A stretch of 46,879 bases of DNA from Streptomyces sp. MH60 (lineage in GTDB: Bacteria > Actinomycetota > Actinomycetes > Streptomycetales > Streptomycetaceae), in the NCBI RefSeq assembly GCF_002939385.1, contig NZ_MULI01000060.1, positions 1 to 46,879 on the forward strand, written 5' to 3'. Below the pieces are notes generated by a model. The model had not been told where the DNA came from. It saw only the letters and a program-made list of their open reading frames with translations, and did not search any database. This document shows positions 1 to 9,279 of the stretch, in pieces. The position numbers and the translations under genes were made by a program. The stretch's first letter is position 1. Each line of letters opens with the position of its first letter.

Positions 1-2
1 TG

Positions 3-1202
3 CCGCTGCGCGCCGACCGCGCCGTCTTCGCCGTCGAGGGGCACCGGGGGTACGGCCGCGACCCGGGCGCGCTGGAGGAGGCGTTCCGCCGCCTCGCGCC
101 GCACCTGCGCACCGCGTGGGCCGCCGCCCCCGCGCACCACCACACCGTCCCGCCCGGCACCCGCCGCCTGACCCCGGGCACGGCCGCCCACTGGACCGCC
201 CTGGCCCGCTCCCGCTACCTGGTGTGCGACGCGGCCTTCGACGCGGGCCTGGTCAGGCGCCGGGGGCAGGTCCTGGTCCAGACCCGGTCCGGGACTCCCC
301 TCAAGCACATGGGTCTGGATCTCCAGGAGCGCCCGGCCGCCGCCCACGGCACCGACTTCGCCCGGCTGCTGCGCGAGGCCGGCTCCTGGGACTACGTGGT
401 CTCCGCCAACCGCCACTCCACCCTGACCTGGGAACGCGTCCACCCCGGCGACTGGACCACCCTGGAGTGCGGCCAGCCGCGCACCGACGTCCTCCAGCGG
501 GCGACGGCGGCGGACGTGGCCCGGCTGCGCGAGACCCTCGGCATCCCCGAGGGCACGGTCGCGGTCCTGTACGCGCCCACCCACCGCGACTACCGGCGCA
601 CCCAGCGCGCCGCCCTGGACCTGGAGCGCGTCGTGCGCCGCCTCGGCCCGCGCTTCATGGTGCTGGCCCGCGCCCACCCCCGGCACGGCGGCCCGCTCGC
701 CGCCTCCGCCGGCCGGGTGCTGGACGTCAGCGGCCACCCGCACGTGGAGTCGCTGTGCCTGGCCTCGGACGCCCTGGTCACCGACTACTCGTCCCTGATG
801 TTCGACTACGCGGGCCTGGACCGCCCGATCGTGATCCACGCCCACGAGCCGGAGGCGTACGAGGCGGCCCGCGGCACCTATGTCGACCTGCGCTCCTTCC
901 CGCCGGGCGCGATCGCGCGGGACGAGGACGAGCTGATCGGCCTGTTCGCGAGCGGCGAGTGGCACGGCGCCCGGTCGGCGCGGCTGCGGGCCGCCTTCCG
1001 CGAGCGGTTCTGCCCCTACGACGACGGCCGCGCCGCCGAACGCGTGGTGCGCCGGGTCGTCCTGGGCGAGACGGACCTGCCGCCGGTCGTCCCGCTCGCC
1101 GAACGCCGCCCCGCTCCCTCGGCCGCGGCCGTCCTCGCCCGCACCCCGCTGGCCACGGTGCCGCAACCCGCGGGGCCCCGCACCGTCACCGACAGCCTCT
1201 GA
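3..1202 (+). CDS. CDP-glycerol glycerophosphotransferase family protein, 5'-truncated by window edge
   Basis: The reading frame is open from base 3 to the TGA at 1200-1202, so the gene starts before the window and only its last 399 residues are seen. They align by eye with the C-terminal halves of the proteins at 1277, 3495 and 15127, which are TagF-like enzymes that build poly(glycerol phosphate) from CDP-glycerol at the inner membrane face. Visible family motifs are SGTPLKHMG near 288, LYAPTHRDY near 567, RAHP near 670 and VTDYSSLMFDYAG near 778. The usual HGTPLK motif reads SGTPLK, so the histidine proposed as catalytic base in Staphylococcus epidermidis TagF is serine. The enzyme may be inactive, or act differently. 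By analogy with its paralogues the missing part probably includes a GT2 domain. The next gene starts 74 bp downstream on the same strand. Confidence 0.85.
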   Translation, partial: PLRADRAVFAVEGHRGYGRDPGALEEAFRRLAPHLRTAWAAAPAHHHTVPPGTRRLTPGTAAHWTALARSRYLVCDAAFDAGLVRRRGQVLVQTRSGTPLKHMGLDLQERPAAAHGTDFARLLREAGSWDYVVSANRHSTLTWERVHPGDWTTLECGQPRTDVLQRATAADVARLRETLGIPEGTVAVLYAPTHRDYRRTQRAALDLERVVRRLGPRFMVLARAHPRHGGPLAASAGRVLDVSGHPHVESLCLASDALVTDYSSLMFDYAGLDRPIVIHAHEPEAYEAARGTYVDLRSFPPGAIARDEDELIGLFASGEWHGARSARLRAAFRERFCPYDDGRAAERVVRRVVLGETDLPPVVPLAERRPAPSAAAVLARTPLATVPQPAGPRTVTDSL

Positions 1203-1276
1203 TCACCGTTTACCCGCTGGGAGTTCCCCCCTGGTACCAGGACGAGTCGGACCAGGACCACGAGAGAAAGAGCAGT

Positions 1277-3487
1277 ATGCCCCGCTTCAGCATCATCGTC
1301 CCGTCCCATGGGGTCGCGGGGCGGCTCTCCCAGGCACTGGACTCGGTCCTCGGCCAGTCCTTCGGCGACTTCGAGCTGATCCCGGTCTGCGACGGCCCGG
1401 ACAGCCCCGCGGCGGACGTCGCCGGGGAGCACGCCCGGCGGGACTCCCGGGTGACGCCCGTGCACTCGCCGCCGTCGGCCGGTCTGGCCGGGGCGCGCAA
1501 CACCGGGATGCGGGCGGCGACCGGTGCGTACCTGCTGTTCCTCGACGGCGACGACACCCTGGTGCCGGGGGCGCTGGCGGCCCTCGACGCGCGGCTGGCG
1601 GACACCGGCGGCGTCGACGTCCTGTACTTCGAGTACGAGCGCGTGCCCTGGTGGGAGGGCGAGACCACCAACCCGGCCGCCCCGCTGCTGGCGAAGGCCC
1701 CCGACGGTGCCTTCGCCCCCGACCGCGCCCCGCGGCTGACCGGCGTGCACCTGCCCGCGTGGAGCGCGGTCCACCGCCGCGCCTTCCTCACCGAGCGCCG
1801 GCTGGACTTCCCCGCCGGTCACTACACGGACCTCGGCTTCGGCGCCCGGGTCGCGGCGCGCGCCGAGCGCGTGGCGGTGCTGCGCGAGGTGGTCGTACGG
1901 CACCGGGTGCGGCGCCAGGGCAACCGGCTGAACCTGCCCGGCGAGCACCACGCGGACCTGCTCGACCAGGCCGAACTGGCGCTCACCCACGCCGCCGGGC
2001 TGGGCCTGCCGCCCGAGCGGCGCGGACCGCTGTTCGAGCAGCTCTTCGCGGTGGTCCTGAAGACGGCCACCCACCCCCGGCGTCTGCCCCGGCGGGCGCG
2101 CCGCGCCTTCTACCGCCGGGCGAGTCGCCTGTACCGGCGCCACCGCCCCGCGGGCTTCAGGCCACCGGGCGGACGGCTCGGCGTGCAGCACCGGCTGCTG
2201 GCGTCGGGGTCGTACACCGGCTTCCGCGCGCTGCGCGCCGCCAACCGGGCGGCGACCGGCCTGCTGCGCCGCCTGCCGTGGCCGCGGGGGCTGCGCACCC
2301 GCCTGCGCTACCGCCGCCACCTGCGCCGCCCGCTGGACCCGAACCTCGTCGCGTACTGCGCCTACTGGGGCCGCGGCTACGCCTGCAACCCGGCCGCGAT
2401 CCACCGCGCGGCCCGCGAACTGGCCCCGCACCTCAGGTCGGTGTTCCTGGTCGAGCCGGACCAGGCGCACACGGTGCCGGAGGGCGTCGACCACGCCGTC
2501 ATCGGCAGCCACCGGTACTGGGAGGTGCTGGCCCGCGCCACGTACCTGGTGAACAACGCCAACTTCGCCGAGGGCGTCGTCAAGCGCCCCGGCAGCGTGC
2601 ACCTGCAGACGCAGCACGGCACGCCCCTGAAGACGATGGGCGTGGACCAGTCGACGTACCCGGTGGTGGCGGCGGCCACCGGCAGCTTCACCAAGCTGCT
2701 CGGCCGCGTGGACCGCTGGGACTTCAACCTGTCCGCCAACCGGCACTCCACCCAGATGTGGGAGCGCGCCTTCCCCGGCTCCTACGAGCACCTGGAGTAC
2801 GGCTATCCGCGCAACGACGTCTACTGCACGGCGACCGCCGAGGATGTGGCCCGCGTCCGCCGCGAACTGGGCGTCCCGGAGGGGAAGACGGCGGTCCTGT
2901 ACGCGCCCACGCACCGGGACTGGGAGTCCGGCTTCGGCGCGGGCGGCCTGGACCTGGAGGCGTTCTGCGAGGCGGCCGGCGAGGACGTCGTGGTGCTGCT
3001 GCGCGCCCACTACTTCTACGACCGGGGCGGGAGCCGGGAACGCACCGGCCGGGTCGTCGACGTGACCGCGCACCGCTCCTCCGAGGACGTCTGCCTGGCC
3101 GCGGACGCGCTGGTCACCGACTACTCGTCCATCATGTTCGACTACGCCAACCTGGACCGCCCGATCGTCGTGTACGCCGAGGACTGGGACGTCTACCGGG
3201 AGACCCGCGGCGTCTACTTCGACCTCATGGCGGCTCCGCCCGGACCGGTGGCGCGCACACCGGAGGAACTGGCCCGCGTCTTCGCCGACGGCACCTACGC
3301 GGGCCCGCAGTCGACGGCGCTGCGGGCGGCCTTCCGGGAGCGGTTCTGCGAGTTCGACGACGGCCGCGCCGCCGAGCGCGTCGTGCGCCGGGTGCTGCTC
3401 GGCGAGCCGCCCGAGGCGCTGCCGCCGGTGATCCCGCTCGCGGAGCGCGTCCCGGCCCCCGCCGCCGCCACCCTCGTAAGGAGCTGA
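1277..3487 (+). CDS. Bifunctional GT2 glycosyltransferase / CDP-glycerol glycerophosphotransferase
   Basis: This protein of 736 residues has two domains. Residues 1 to about 300 are a GT2 (GT-A fold) glycosyltransferase opening with PRFSIIVPSHG and carrying the acidic motif FLDGDDT. Residues about 350 to 700 are a TagF-like glycerophosphotransferase with HGTPLKTMG (His about 447), LYAPTHRDW, LLRAHYFYD and VTDYSSIMFDYAN. It keeps the HGT histidine, so it is a good candidate for an active polymer synthase or primase working on the cytoplasmic side of the membrane. The ATG at 1277 is preferred because the conserved GT2 N-terminus begins there; the frame is open far upstream only by chance in GC-rich DNA. 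The ribosome site is weak (GAGAAAG). The next gene starts 7 bp after the stop, so the two are probably co-transcribed. The exact polymer and sugar cannot be read from sequence. Confidence 0.9.
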   Translation: MPRFSIIVPSHGVAGRLSQALDSVLGQSFGDFELIPVCDGPDSPAADVAGEHARRDSRVTPVHSPPSAGLAGARNTGMRAATGAYLLFLDGDDTLVPGALAALDARLADTGGVDVLYFEYERVPWWEGETTNPAAPLLAKAPDGAFAPDRAPRLTGVHLPAWSAVHRRAFLTERRLDFPAGHYTDLGFGARVAARAERVAVLREVVVRHRVRRQGNRLNLPGEHHADLLDQAELALTHAAGLGLPPERRGPLFEQLFAVVLKTATHPRRLPRRARRAFYRRASRLYRRHRPAGFRPPGGRLGVQHRLLASGSYTGFRALRAANRAATGLLRRLPWPRGLRTRLRYRRHLRRPLDPNLVAYCAYWGRGYACNPAAIHRAARELAPHLRSVFLVEPDQAHTVPEGVDHAVIGSHRYWEVLARATYLVNNANFAEGVVKRPGSVHLQTQHGTPLKTMGVDQSTYPVVAAATGSFTKLLGRVDRWDFNLSANRHSTQMWERAFPGSYEHLEYGYPRNDVYCTATAEDVARVRRELGVPEGKTAVLYAPTHRDWESGFGAGGLDLEAFCEAAGEDVVVLLRAHYFYDRGGSRERTGRVVDVTAHRSSEDVCLAADALVTDYSSIMFDYANLDRPIVVYAEDWDVYRETRGVYFDLMAAPPGPVARTPEELARVFADGTYAGPQSTALRAAFRERFCEFDDGRAAERVVRRVLLGEPPEALPPVIPLAERVPAPAAATLVRS

Positions 3488-3494
3488 CCCCGCC

Positions 3495-5732
3495 GTGCCC
3501 CGCTTCAGCGTCATCCTCCCGTGCTTCAAGGTGCAGGGCTTCCTGCGCGAGTGCCTCGACTCGGTCCTGGACCAGTCCTTCCGGGACATCGAGGTGATCG
3601 CCGTCGACGACTGCTCGCCGGACGGTTCGGGGGCGATCCTGGACGAGTACGCGGCCCGCGACGAGCGGGTGCGCGTGCTGCACCTGGAGGAGAACGTCGG
3701 TCTCGGCCGGGCCCGCAACGCCGGGCTGCCGCACGCCAGCGGCGACTACCTCTTCTTCCTCGACAGCGACGACACCCTCACCCCGGGCGCGCTGCGCGCC
3801 ATGGCCGACCGGCTCGCGGAGACCGGCGATCCGGACGTGCTGGTCTTCGACTACGCGCGCACCTACTGGTGGGGCGGCACCCGGCGCAACGTCCTGGCCC
3901 GGGTGCTCGCGGAGGCGGGCGACGGCACGTTCACGGCGGCCGGGCACCCCGAGATCCTCGATCTGCTGATGGTGGTGTGGAACAAGGTCTACCGGCGCGA
4001 CTTCGTCGAACGGGAGGGCTTCACCTTCCCGCCCGGCTACTACGAGGACACGCCCTGGACCTTCCCGGTCATGTTCAGCGCGGAGCGGATCGCCGCACTG
4101 GACCGGATCTGCCTGAACTACCGCCAGCGCCGCCAGGGCAACATCCTGTCCACCACCAGCCGCAAGCACTTCGACGTCCACGCGCAGTACGAGCGGGTCT
4201 TCGCCTTCCTCGACGCCCGCCCGGAACTGGCGGCCCGGTGGCGGCCGTTCCTGCACGCCAAGATGGGCGAGCACTGCCTGGACATCCTGTCCAAGCCGGA
4301 CCGGCTGCCGCCGTCCGACCGGGCCGAGTTCTTCCACCGCACCGCCGAGATGTTCCGCGCGTACCGGCCGAAGGACACGGCGACCCCGGCCGAACTCCGG
4401 GTGCTGGAGGGGCCGTACGCCGCCTACCGGCTGCGCCGGCAGTCCGGGCGGGCGGCGCGGGAGCTGGAGCGCAGGACCCGGCAGGTGCGCGGCACGGCCG
4501 CCGGGCGGGCCCGCCGGGCCGCGGCCGCCCTGCTCCCCCGCCGGTCCCTCGACCCGGACCTCGTCGTGTACTCGGCGTTCTCCCACCGGGGCGTGCAAGG
4601 CGACCCCGCCGCGATCCACCGCGCGGCCCGCGAACTGGCGCCGCACCTGCGCGGGGTGTGGGTGGTGCGGGACGAGGAGTGCGCGGCGGACCCCGCCCTG
4701 CTGCCGCCGGGCACCGAGCACGTGATCCTGGGCAGTGCCGCCTACCGCCGGGTGACCGAGCGGGCGGCGTTCCTCGTCAACAACGTCAACTGGCCCGGCA
4801 CGGTGACCAAGCGGGACGGCAGCGTCCACATCCACACCCACCAGGGCACCCCGCTCAAGTACATGGGCGTCGACCTGCTGGGCAGGCCCGGCGCCCGGCA
4901 CGGTCTGGACGTGCCGCAGATGCTGCGCCGGGCCGACCGCTGGGACCACAGCCTGGTCGCGAGCCGGTACGCGGAGCGGATCTGGGAGCGGGCCTACCCC
5001 TGCCACTTCACGTCCGCGCGGACCGGCAGCCCGCGCAACGACGTCCTGGTCAACGCCGGTGCCGAGGAGGGCCGCCGGGTCCGCGAGCGGCTCGGCGTCC
5101 CCGAGGGCCACACCGTCGTGCTGTACGCGCCGACCCGGCGCGAGTACCGGCGCGGCGGGCTCGTCGAACGTGTCGACGTGGCCCGGCTCGCCGCCGACCT
5201 CGGCGAGGACCACACCCTGGTGGTGCGCCTGCACCCGTCCCTCGCCACCGGCCCGGCGCGCGGCCTGGGCCTGGCGGAGCTGCACCGGCGGGGCGTGGTG
5301 ATCGACGCGACGGACGAACCGCACGTGGAGGACCTGATGCTCGCCTCCGACCTGCTGATCACCGACTACTCCGCCCTGATGTTCGACTACGCCCTCCTGG
5401 ACCGGCCGATCGTGATCCATGCCGACGACTGGGGCCCGTACACGGCGACCCGCGGCACGTACTTCGACATCACCGAGGAGGCGCCCGGGCACGTCTCGCG
5501 CTCCTACCGGGAGCTGGCGTGGCTGCTGGCGTCCGGGGCGTGGCGGGACGAGGAGGCGGCGCGGCTGCGGGCGTCCTTCCGGGCCCGGTACTGCGAGTAC
5601 GAGGACGGGAGGGCCGCCGAGCGGGTGGTGCGGACGCTGCTCCTCGGCGAGCCGATGCCCGCGCCGGAACCCTCCGGCGTGCCCGGCGCCCGCGCCGTCC
5701 CGTCAGGACGCGACCTGCTGCCCTCCACATGA
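3495..5732 (+). CDS. Bifunctional GT2 glycosyltransferase / CDP-glycerol glycerophosphotransferase-like protein
   Basis: A protein of 745 residues with the same plan as its upstream neighbour. The GT2 domain covers residues 1 to about 300, with VILPCFKVQGFL, AVDDCSPDGSG and FLDSDDT, and looks intact. The TagF-like domain follows at about 350 to 710, with TDYSALMFDYA and RLHPS. Two otherwise conserved positions differ: HGTPLK is QGTPLK (Gln about 450) and APTHRD is APTRRE. The polymerase half may therefore have lost or changed its activity while the GT2 half is kept. The GTG start at 3495 has a strong ribosome site, GTAAGGAG, that overlaps the end of the preceding gene. The stop overlaps the start of the next gene as ATGA, so translational coupling is likely. 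Confidence 0.9.
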   Translation: MPRFSVILPCFKVQGFLRECLDSVLDQSFRDIEVIAVDDCSPDGSGAILDEYAARDERVRVLHLEENVGLGRARNAGLPHASGDYLFFLDSDDTLTPGALRAMADRLAETGDPDVLVFDYARTYWWGGTRRNVLARVLAEAGDGTFTAAGHPEILDLLMVVWNKVYRRDFVEREGFTFPPGYYEDTPWTFPVMFSAERIAALDRICLNYRQRRQGNILSTTSRKHFDVHAQYERVFAFLDARPELAARWRPFLHAKMGEHCLDILSKPDRLPPSDRAEFFHRTAEMFRAYRPKDTATPAELRVLEGPYAAYRLRRQSGRAARELERRTRQVRGTAAGRARRAAAALLPRRSLDPDLVVYSAFSHRGVQGDPAAIHRAARELAPHLRGVWVVRDEECAADPALLPPGTEHVILGSAAYRRVTERAAFLVNNVNWPGTVTKRDGSVHIHTHQGTPLKYMGVDLLGRPGARHGLDVPQMLRRADRWDHSLVASRYAERIWERAYPCHFTSARTGSPRNDVLVNAGAEEGRRVRERLGVPEGHTVVLYAPTRREYRRGGLVERVDVARLAADLGEDHTLVVRLHPSLATGPARGLGLAELHRRGVVIDATDEPHVEDLMLASDLLITDYSALMFDYALLDRPIVIHADDWGPYTATRGTYFDITEEAPGHVSRSYRELAWLLASGAWRDEEAARLRASFRARYCEYEDGRAAERVVRTLLLGEPMPAPEPSGVPGARAVPSGRDLLPST

Positions 5733-7051
5733 GACCCCGTAGCCGGGTGGGCGGCCCGGGCGGCGTCGTCGGGGTGCTGCTCCTGACCGCCGTGTTCGCC
5801 ACGCTCCAGCTGGCGAACGTCACCGGCCGGGACACGCCCGACACCAGGAACTACCTGTCGTACGCCCTGAGCCTGACCGGGGAGAGCAAGCGCGGGGCGG
5901 CCGCGGCCACCATCGACTACGTGTGCGCGAGCCGGGCGGAGCGGGCCCGCCGGGACCAGAGCGTGCACGTGGTCCGCTTCCACCGCCCCGACCCCTCTGC
6001 CGAGGTGCTGGCCGAGTGCCGCGCGCAGGAGTGGGCAGTGGTGGAGCCGCGGCTGGCGGCCGGGCAGACCGGCGGGCACACGGTGCCGTACATGTCGGAG
6101 CGCTTCATGGCGATCTTCGAGGCGCGGCCGGGCTATCCCGCGTTCCTGGTGCCGTTCGTCCTGGCCTTCGGGACGACGTGGGGCCTGTGGGCGGCGGGGG
6201 TCGTGATCGCGGGCGCGGGCGGCGTCCTGGTCTTCCTCATCCTGCGGTCCCTGTCGGTGCCGGTGCCGCTCGCGCTGGCCGGGCAGGCCCTGTACTACGT
6301 GCTGCCGTGCGGGACGACCGCGATGCGCCCGATGACCGAGGGCCTGCTGATGGCGCTGACCCTGGCGGCGGTGTGGGGCTGTGCGCTGGTGCTGCGGGCG
6401 GGCCGACGGCGGACCGGCCTCGCCCTGGTCGCCGGGTCGCTGCTGGCCCTGTTCACGGTGAAGCACTCCCAGGCGCTGTTCCTGGGCCTGTGCCTGGCGG
6501 CGGCGGGCGGGGTGATCGCCCTGCGTCGCCACCGGCGGCTCCGGCGACGGCCGGGCGGCCCGGCGCCCCGGGAGGTGCTGCCGCTCGCGGCCGTGGGCCT
6601 GGCCGGCGTGGCCGCGACCCTGCTGCTGGCGCGGCTGCTGCACTATCCGTCCGAGGCGGAAAGCCTCCAGGATCTGCTCACCGGCCACTTCGCCCGCCCC
6701 GACCGCGCGCGTCCGTGGCCGGAGTTCTGGCAGTTGCAGGGCAACTTCTGGGCGGAGTGGCTGCGCAGGCAGGCATGGCAGCCGCTGTTCGTGGCGGCGC
6801 TGGCCGCCGGGGCGTGGGGCGCCCTGCGCCGCGGGGGCGCGGTCGGCGGCTTCCTGGTCGCGGCGGCGTTCACCGGGATCCTCACCCAGGCCGGGCACCC
6901 GGACATCAACATCTGGGGCGAGCGGCTGATCGTGCTGGCGTGGCTGCTGCCGGTGGTGGGGGTGCCGCTGCTGCTGGAGCCGGTGGTGCGGGGCGCCCGG
7001 GTGCCGCTGCCGGCGCAGGGCCAGCCGGACCGGGCGGGCGCGGTCGGCTGA
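5729..7051 (+). CDS. Multi-pass membrane protein, possibly a GT-C-type glycosyltransferase
   Basis: This protein of 440 residues begins with a membrane segment (GVLLLTAVFATLQLA), then a first outer loop with DTPDTRNYLSYALSL, then about eight further hydrophobic segments. An acidic residue pair in the first outer loop followed by many membrane spans is typical of GT-C enzymes, which use lipid-phosphate sugars on the outer face of the membrane. I do not recognise a specific family, so this function is inference. The ATG overlaps the stop of the preceding gene (ATGA), which ties it to the glycerophosphotransferase operon. A role in adding sugars to the exported polymer would fit. Confidence 0.75.
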   Translation: MRPRSRVGGPGGVVGVLLLTAVFATLQLANVTGRDTPDTRNYLSYALSLTGESKRGAAAATIDYVCASRAERARRDQSVHVVRFHRPDPSAEVLAECRAQEWAVVEPRLAAGQTGGHTVPYMSERFMAIFEARPGYPAFLVPFVLAFGTTWGLWAAGVVIAGAGGVLVFLILRSLSVPVPLALAGQALYYVLPCGTTAMRPMTEGLLMALTLAAVWGCALVLRAGRRRTGLALVAGSLLALFTVKHSQALFLGLCLAAAGGVIALRRHRRLRRRPGGPAPREVLPLAAVGLAGVAATLLLARLLHYPSEAESLQDLLTGHFARPDRARPWPEFWQLQGNFWAEWLRRQAWQPLFVAALAAGAWGALRRGGAVGGFLVAAAFTGILTQAGHPDINIWGERLIVLAWLLPVVGVPLLLEPVVRGARVPLPAQGQPDRAGAVG

Positions 7052-7087
7052 GCGTCCGCTAGCCGGGTGACTTGGGCCGGTGGGGGA

Positions 7088-7118
7088 TTGACGGGGGCGA
7101 CCCCGCCGGGAACATACG
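7088..7118 (+). promoter_or_regulatory. Candidate promoter for the membrane protein gene at 7155
   Basis: TTGACG at 7088-7093 matches a -35 element. About 18 bp later lies ACATAC, only a fair -10. It sits in the 103-bp gap before the GTG at 7155, which has no clear ribosome site. This is a visual match only. Confidence 0.25.
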
Positions 7119-7154
7119 CCAAATGTCCCGAATGCCCCACACTTCCGCTGTGTC

Positions 7155-8708
7155 GTGAGCGCCGACGTCCTCGTCCGGCGGCCGGTGCGCGGCGCGACGG
7201 CGCTGCGCGGCGGACGCGCCTGGCGTCCCACCCCGTACCAGGCCGCCGGTTTCCTCTTCTTCCTCGTGATGACGCTGGCGTACTGGGCGGTGCCGCTGTG
7301 CTGCGACGCCGGCCAGCACGCCGCCGTGGTCGAGCGCCTGAAGGAAAGTCTCCTCCACCCCCGGCATCCGATGGCCGACCTGCCGGGCGCGGGCAGCGCG
7401 TACTACTCGCCCTACGCGGTGGCGCAGGGCGCGTTCGCCCGGCTGACGGGGCTGGGCGGCTGGGAGGTGGTGCGGCTCGCCGGGCCGCTGAACCTGCTGG
7501 TGCTGCTGACCGGCCTCGGCCGCTTCGTGCGGGTGCTGACCCCGCGGCCCTGGGCGCCGGTCCTCGCGCTGGGCGCGATGACGCTGCTGTGGGGGACCGA
7601 GCGGGCCTGGTGGAGCGGCTATCTCGGGCTGATGTCGATGACGGGCAACCTCGGCTACCCGTCGACGTTCGCGATCGGGCTCACCTTCTGGGCCTGGGCC
7701 CTGACCGGCGCACGGGCGCGGGACCGGCGCCGGGTGCGGTACGTGGGGCCGAGCGGACTGCGCGGCCTGCCGGGTTACGCGGGGCTCGGCGCCCTGTACG
7801 GCCTGATCCTCCTCGTCCACCCGATCACCTCGGTGGCCGCGGTGCTCGGCACGGTGGCGCTGGTGGCCGGATGGCAGCGCGGGTGGCGCGGGCCGGTGGT
7901 GGGGCGGTGGGCGCTGACGGGCGCCGTGGCGGTGGGGGCGGCCGCGGCCTGGCCGTACTTCGACGTGTTCGCGCTGGCGGGCGACGGCAGCGTGGACGCC
8001 ATGCACCGGGTGCTGTACCTCCGCCTGCCCGGGGAGTTCTGGCTGGCCCTGCTCGGCCTGCCGGCCCTGTGGGCGCGCGGACGCCGCTCGCGGCGGGACC
8101 CGCTGGTGCTGATGTTCGCGCTGGACTGCGCGGTGGTGGCGTACGGCTGGTTCAGCGGCCACTACACCTACGGGCGGATCCTCGGGCTCACGCTGGTGCC
8201 GCCGCAGTTCGCCCTGGCGGTGGAGCTGGCGGCACCCCGGCCGTGGGGGCGGTGGCGGGCGGCGCTGGGCCGGACCGCGACGGCCGGCGCCCTGCTCGGG
8301 TTCCTCACGGTCCACGCGGGAGCGGTGGTGCCGCGCGCGCTGGACCCGGTGGGCTTCGAGCAGCCGCCGAACTGGCCGACGTACGCGTGGGCGGCCCGGC
8401 ACATCGGGCCCGGCGAGGTGGTGATCACCGACGGGTACTACGCCGGGCACGCCATCGCCGGGTACGGGCCGAACCTCGCGGCGCCCGCCTGGCCTGACCC
8501 GTCGCTGGACGAGCGGGAGCGCGGGCGGCGGGTGGCCGACGTCGAGGCGTACCTCGCGCCGGACTCCACCCGCGCCGGGCGCGCCGCCGTCGCCCGCCGC
8601 TACCACGTCCGCTGGCTGCTGCTGACCCGCTGGCACCCGGTGCCCGAGGAGGCGGTGGTCGTGGCCTGGAGCGAACGGACCGGTGAGGTGCTGGCGCGGG
8701 TCGGGTGA
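7155..8708 (+). CDS. Multi-pass membrane protein with C-terminal soluble domain, GT-C-like
   Basis: This protein of 517 residues has about ten hydrophobic segments between residues 25 and 400, then a soluble tail of about 120 residues. The first outer loop has CCDAGQHAAVVERL, an acidic residue where GT-C enzymes carry their catalytic Asp. The tail contains GPGEVVITDGYYAGH and looks like the outer C-terminal domain seen in some actinobacterial GT-C arabinosyl- and mannosyltransferases. This is a structural impression, not a family match. The GTG start follows a 103-bp gap with a possible promoter. The gene converges on ohrA with 16 bp between the stops. Confidence 0.75.
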   Translation: MSADVLVRRPVRGATALRGGRAWRPTPYQAAGFLFFLVMTLAYWAVPLCCDAGQHAAVVERLKESLLHPRHPMADLPGAGSAYYSPYAVAQGAFARLTGLGGWEVVRLAGPLNLLVLLTGLGRFVRVLTPRPWAPVLALGAMTLLWGTERAWWSGYLGLMSMTGNLGYPSTFAIGLTFWAWALTGARARDRRRVRYVGPSGLRGLPGYAGLGALYGLILLVHPITSVAAVLGTVALVAGWQRGWRGPVVGRWALTGAVAVGAAAAWPYFDVFALAGDGSVDAMHRVLYLRLPGEFWLALLGLPALWARGRRSRRDPLVLMFALDCAVVAYGWFSGHYTYGRILGLTLVPPQFALAVELAAPRPWGRWRAALGRTATAGALLGFLTVHAGAVVPRALDPVGFEQPPNWPTYAWAARHIGPGEVVITDGYYAGHAIAGYGPNLAAPAWPDPSLDERERGRRVADVEAYLAPDSTRAGRAAVARRYHVRWLLLTRWHPVPEEAVVVAWSERTGEVLARVG

Positions 8709-8724
8709 GCCGGCCCCCGGGGGG

Positions 8725-9138
8725 CTACTCGATGACGAGGTCGACGGGGATGTTGCCGCGGGTGGCGTTGGAGTAGGGGCAGACCTGGTGGGCCTGCTCG
8801 ACCAGCTTGCGGCCGGTCTCCTCGTCGAGCCCCTCGGGCAGCTCGACCCGGAGGGTCACGGCGAGCGCGAAGCCCTCGCCCTGCTTGCCGATGCCGACCT
8901 CGGCGGTCACCGCGGCGTCACTGACGTCGACCTTCGCCGCCCGGCCGACCACCCCGAGGGCGCTGCCGAAGCAGGCGGCGTACCCGGCGGCGAACAGCTG
9001 CTCGGGGTTGGTGCCCGCGCCGTTGCCGCCCATCTCGACGGGGACGCCGAGGGCGAGGTCGAGCTTGCCGTCGGAGCTGACGGTACGGCCGTCGCGGCCG
9101 TGGGTGGCGGTGGCGGCGGCGGTGTAGAGCGCGTCCAT
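8725..9138 (-). CDS. ohrA: Organic hydroperoxide resistance protein OhrA (Ohr/OsmC family)
   Basis: This 137-residue protein is a thiol peroxidase that reduces organic hydroperoxides in the cytoplasm. It starts MDALYTAAATATHGRDG and has both reactive cysteines of Ohr: AAGYAACFGSALG (peroxidatic) and HQVCPYSNATRGN (resolving), plus the usual EMGGNGAGTNPEQLF stretch. Length is normal for the family. The ATG at 9138 follows a ribosome site, GAAAGGGA. It is divergent from ohrR with a palindrome between them, the standard layout for peroxide-induced derepression by OhrR. Oxidative damage to the membrane or wall may be why it sits inside a cell-wall block, but the position could be accidental. Confidence 0.95.
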   Translation of the reverse strand: MDALYTAAATATHGRDGRTVSSDGKLDLALGVPVEMGGNGAGTNPEQLFAAGYAACFGSALGVVGRAAKVDVSDAAVTAEVGIGKQGEGFALAVTLRVELPEGLDEETGRKLVEQAHQVCPYSNATRGNIPVDLVIE

Positions 9139-9219
9139 GGGAGAACCGTCCCTTTCAGGAGTTCGGGAGGAGACCTGCGTGCCTGACAGCCACAAGTAGA
9201 GCACGCGGTTGAGTGGAGC

Positions 9220-9232
9220 GCAACTAAGTTGC
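9220..9232. promoter_or_regulatory. OhrR operator palindrome in the ohrA-ohrR gap
   Basis: GCAACTAAGTTGC is a perfect 6+1+6 inverted repeat in the 141-bp divergent gap. Related half-sites flank it: GGTTGAG at about 9208 and CACAACTAAAT at about 9234. OhrR-type MarR repressors bind such AT-centred palindromes, and repeated half-sites suggest more than one dimer binds. Confidence 0.6.
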
Positions 9233-9279
9233 CCACAACTAAATGGCGCACCAAGGGCCGGTCGGCTACCCTGGAGCGC

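Noticed and set aside
116..1276. Upstream extension of the gene at 1277
   Set aside because: The frame is open, but this stretch is coding in another frame (the first glycerophosphotransferase).
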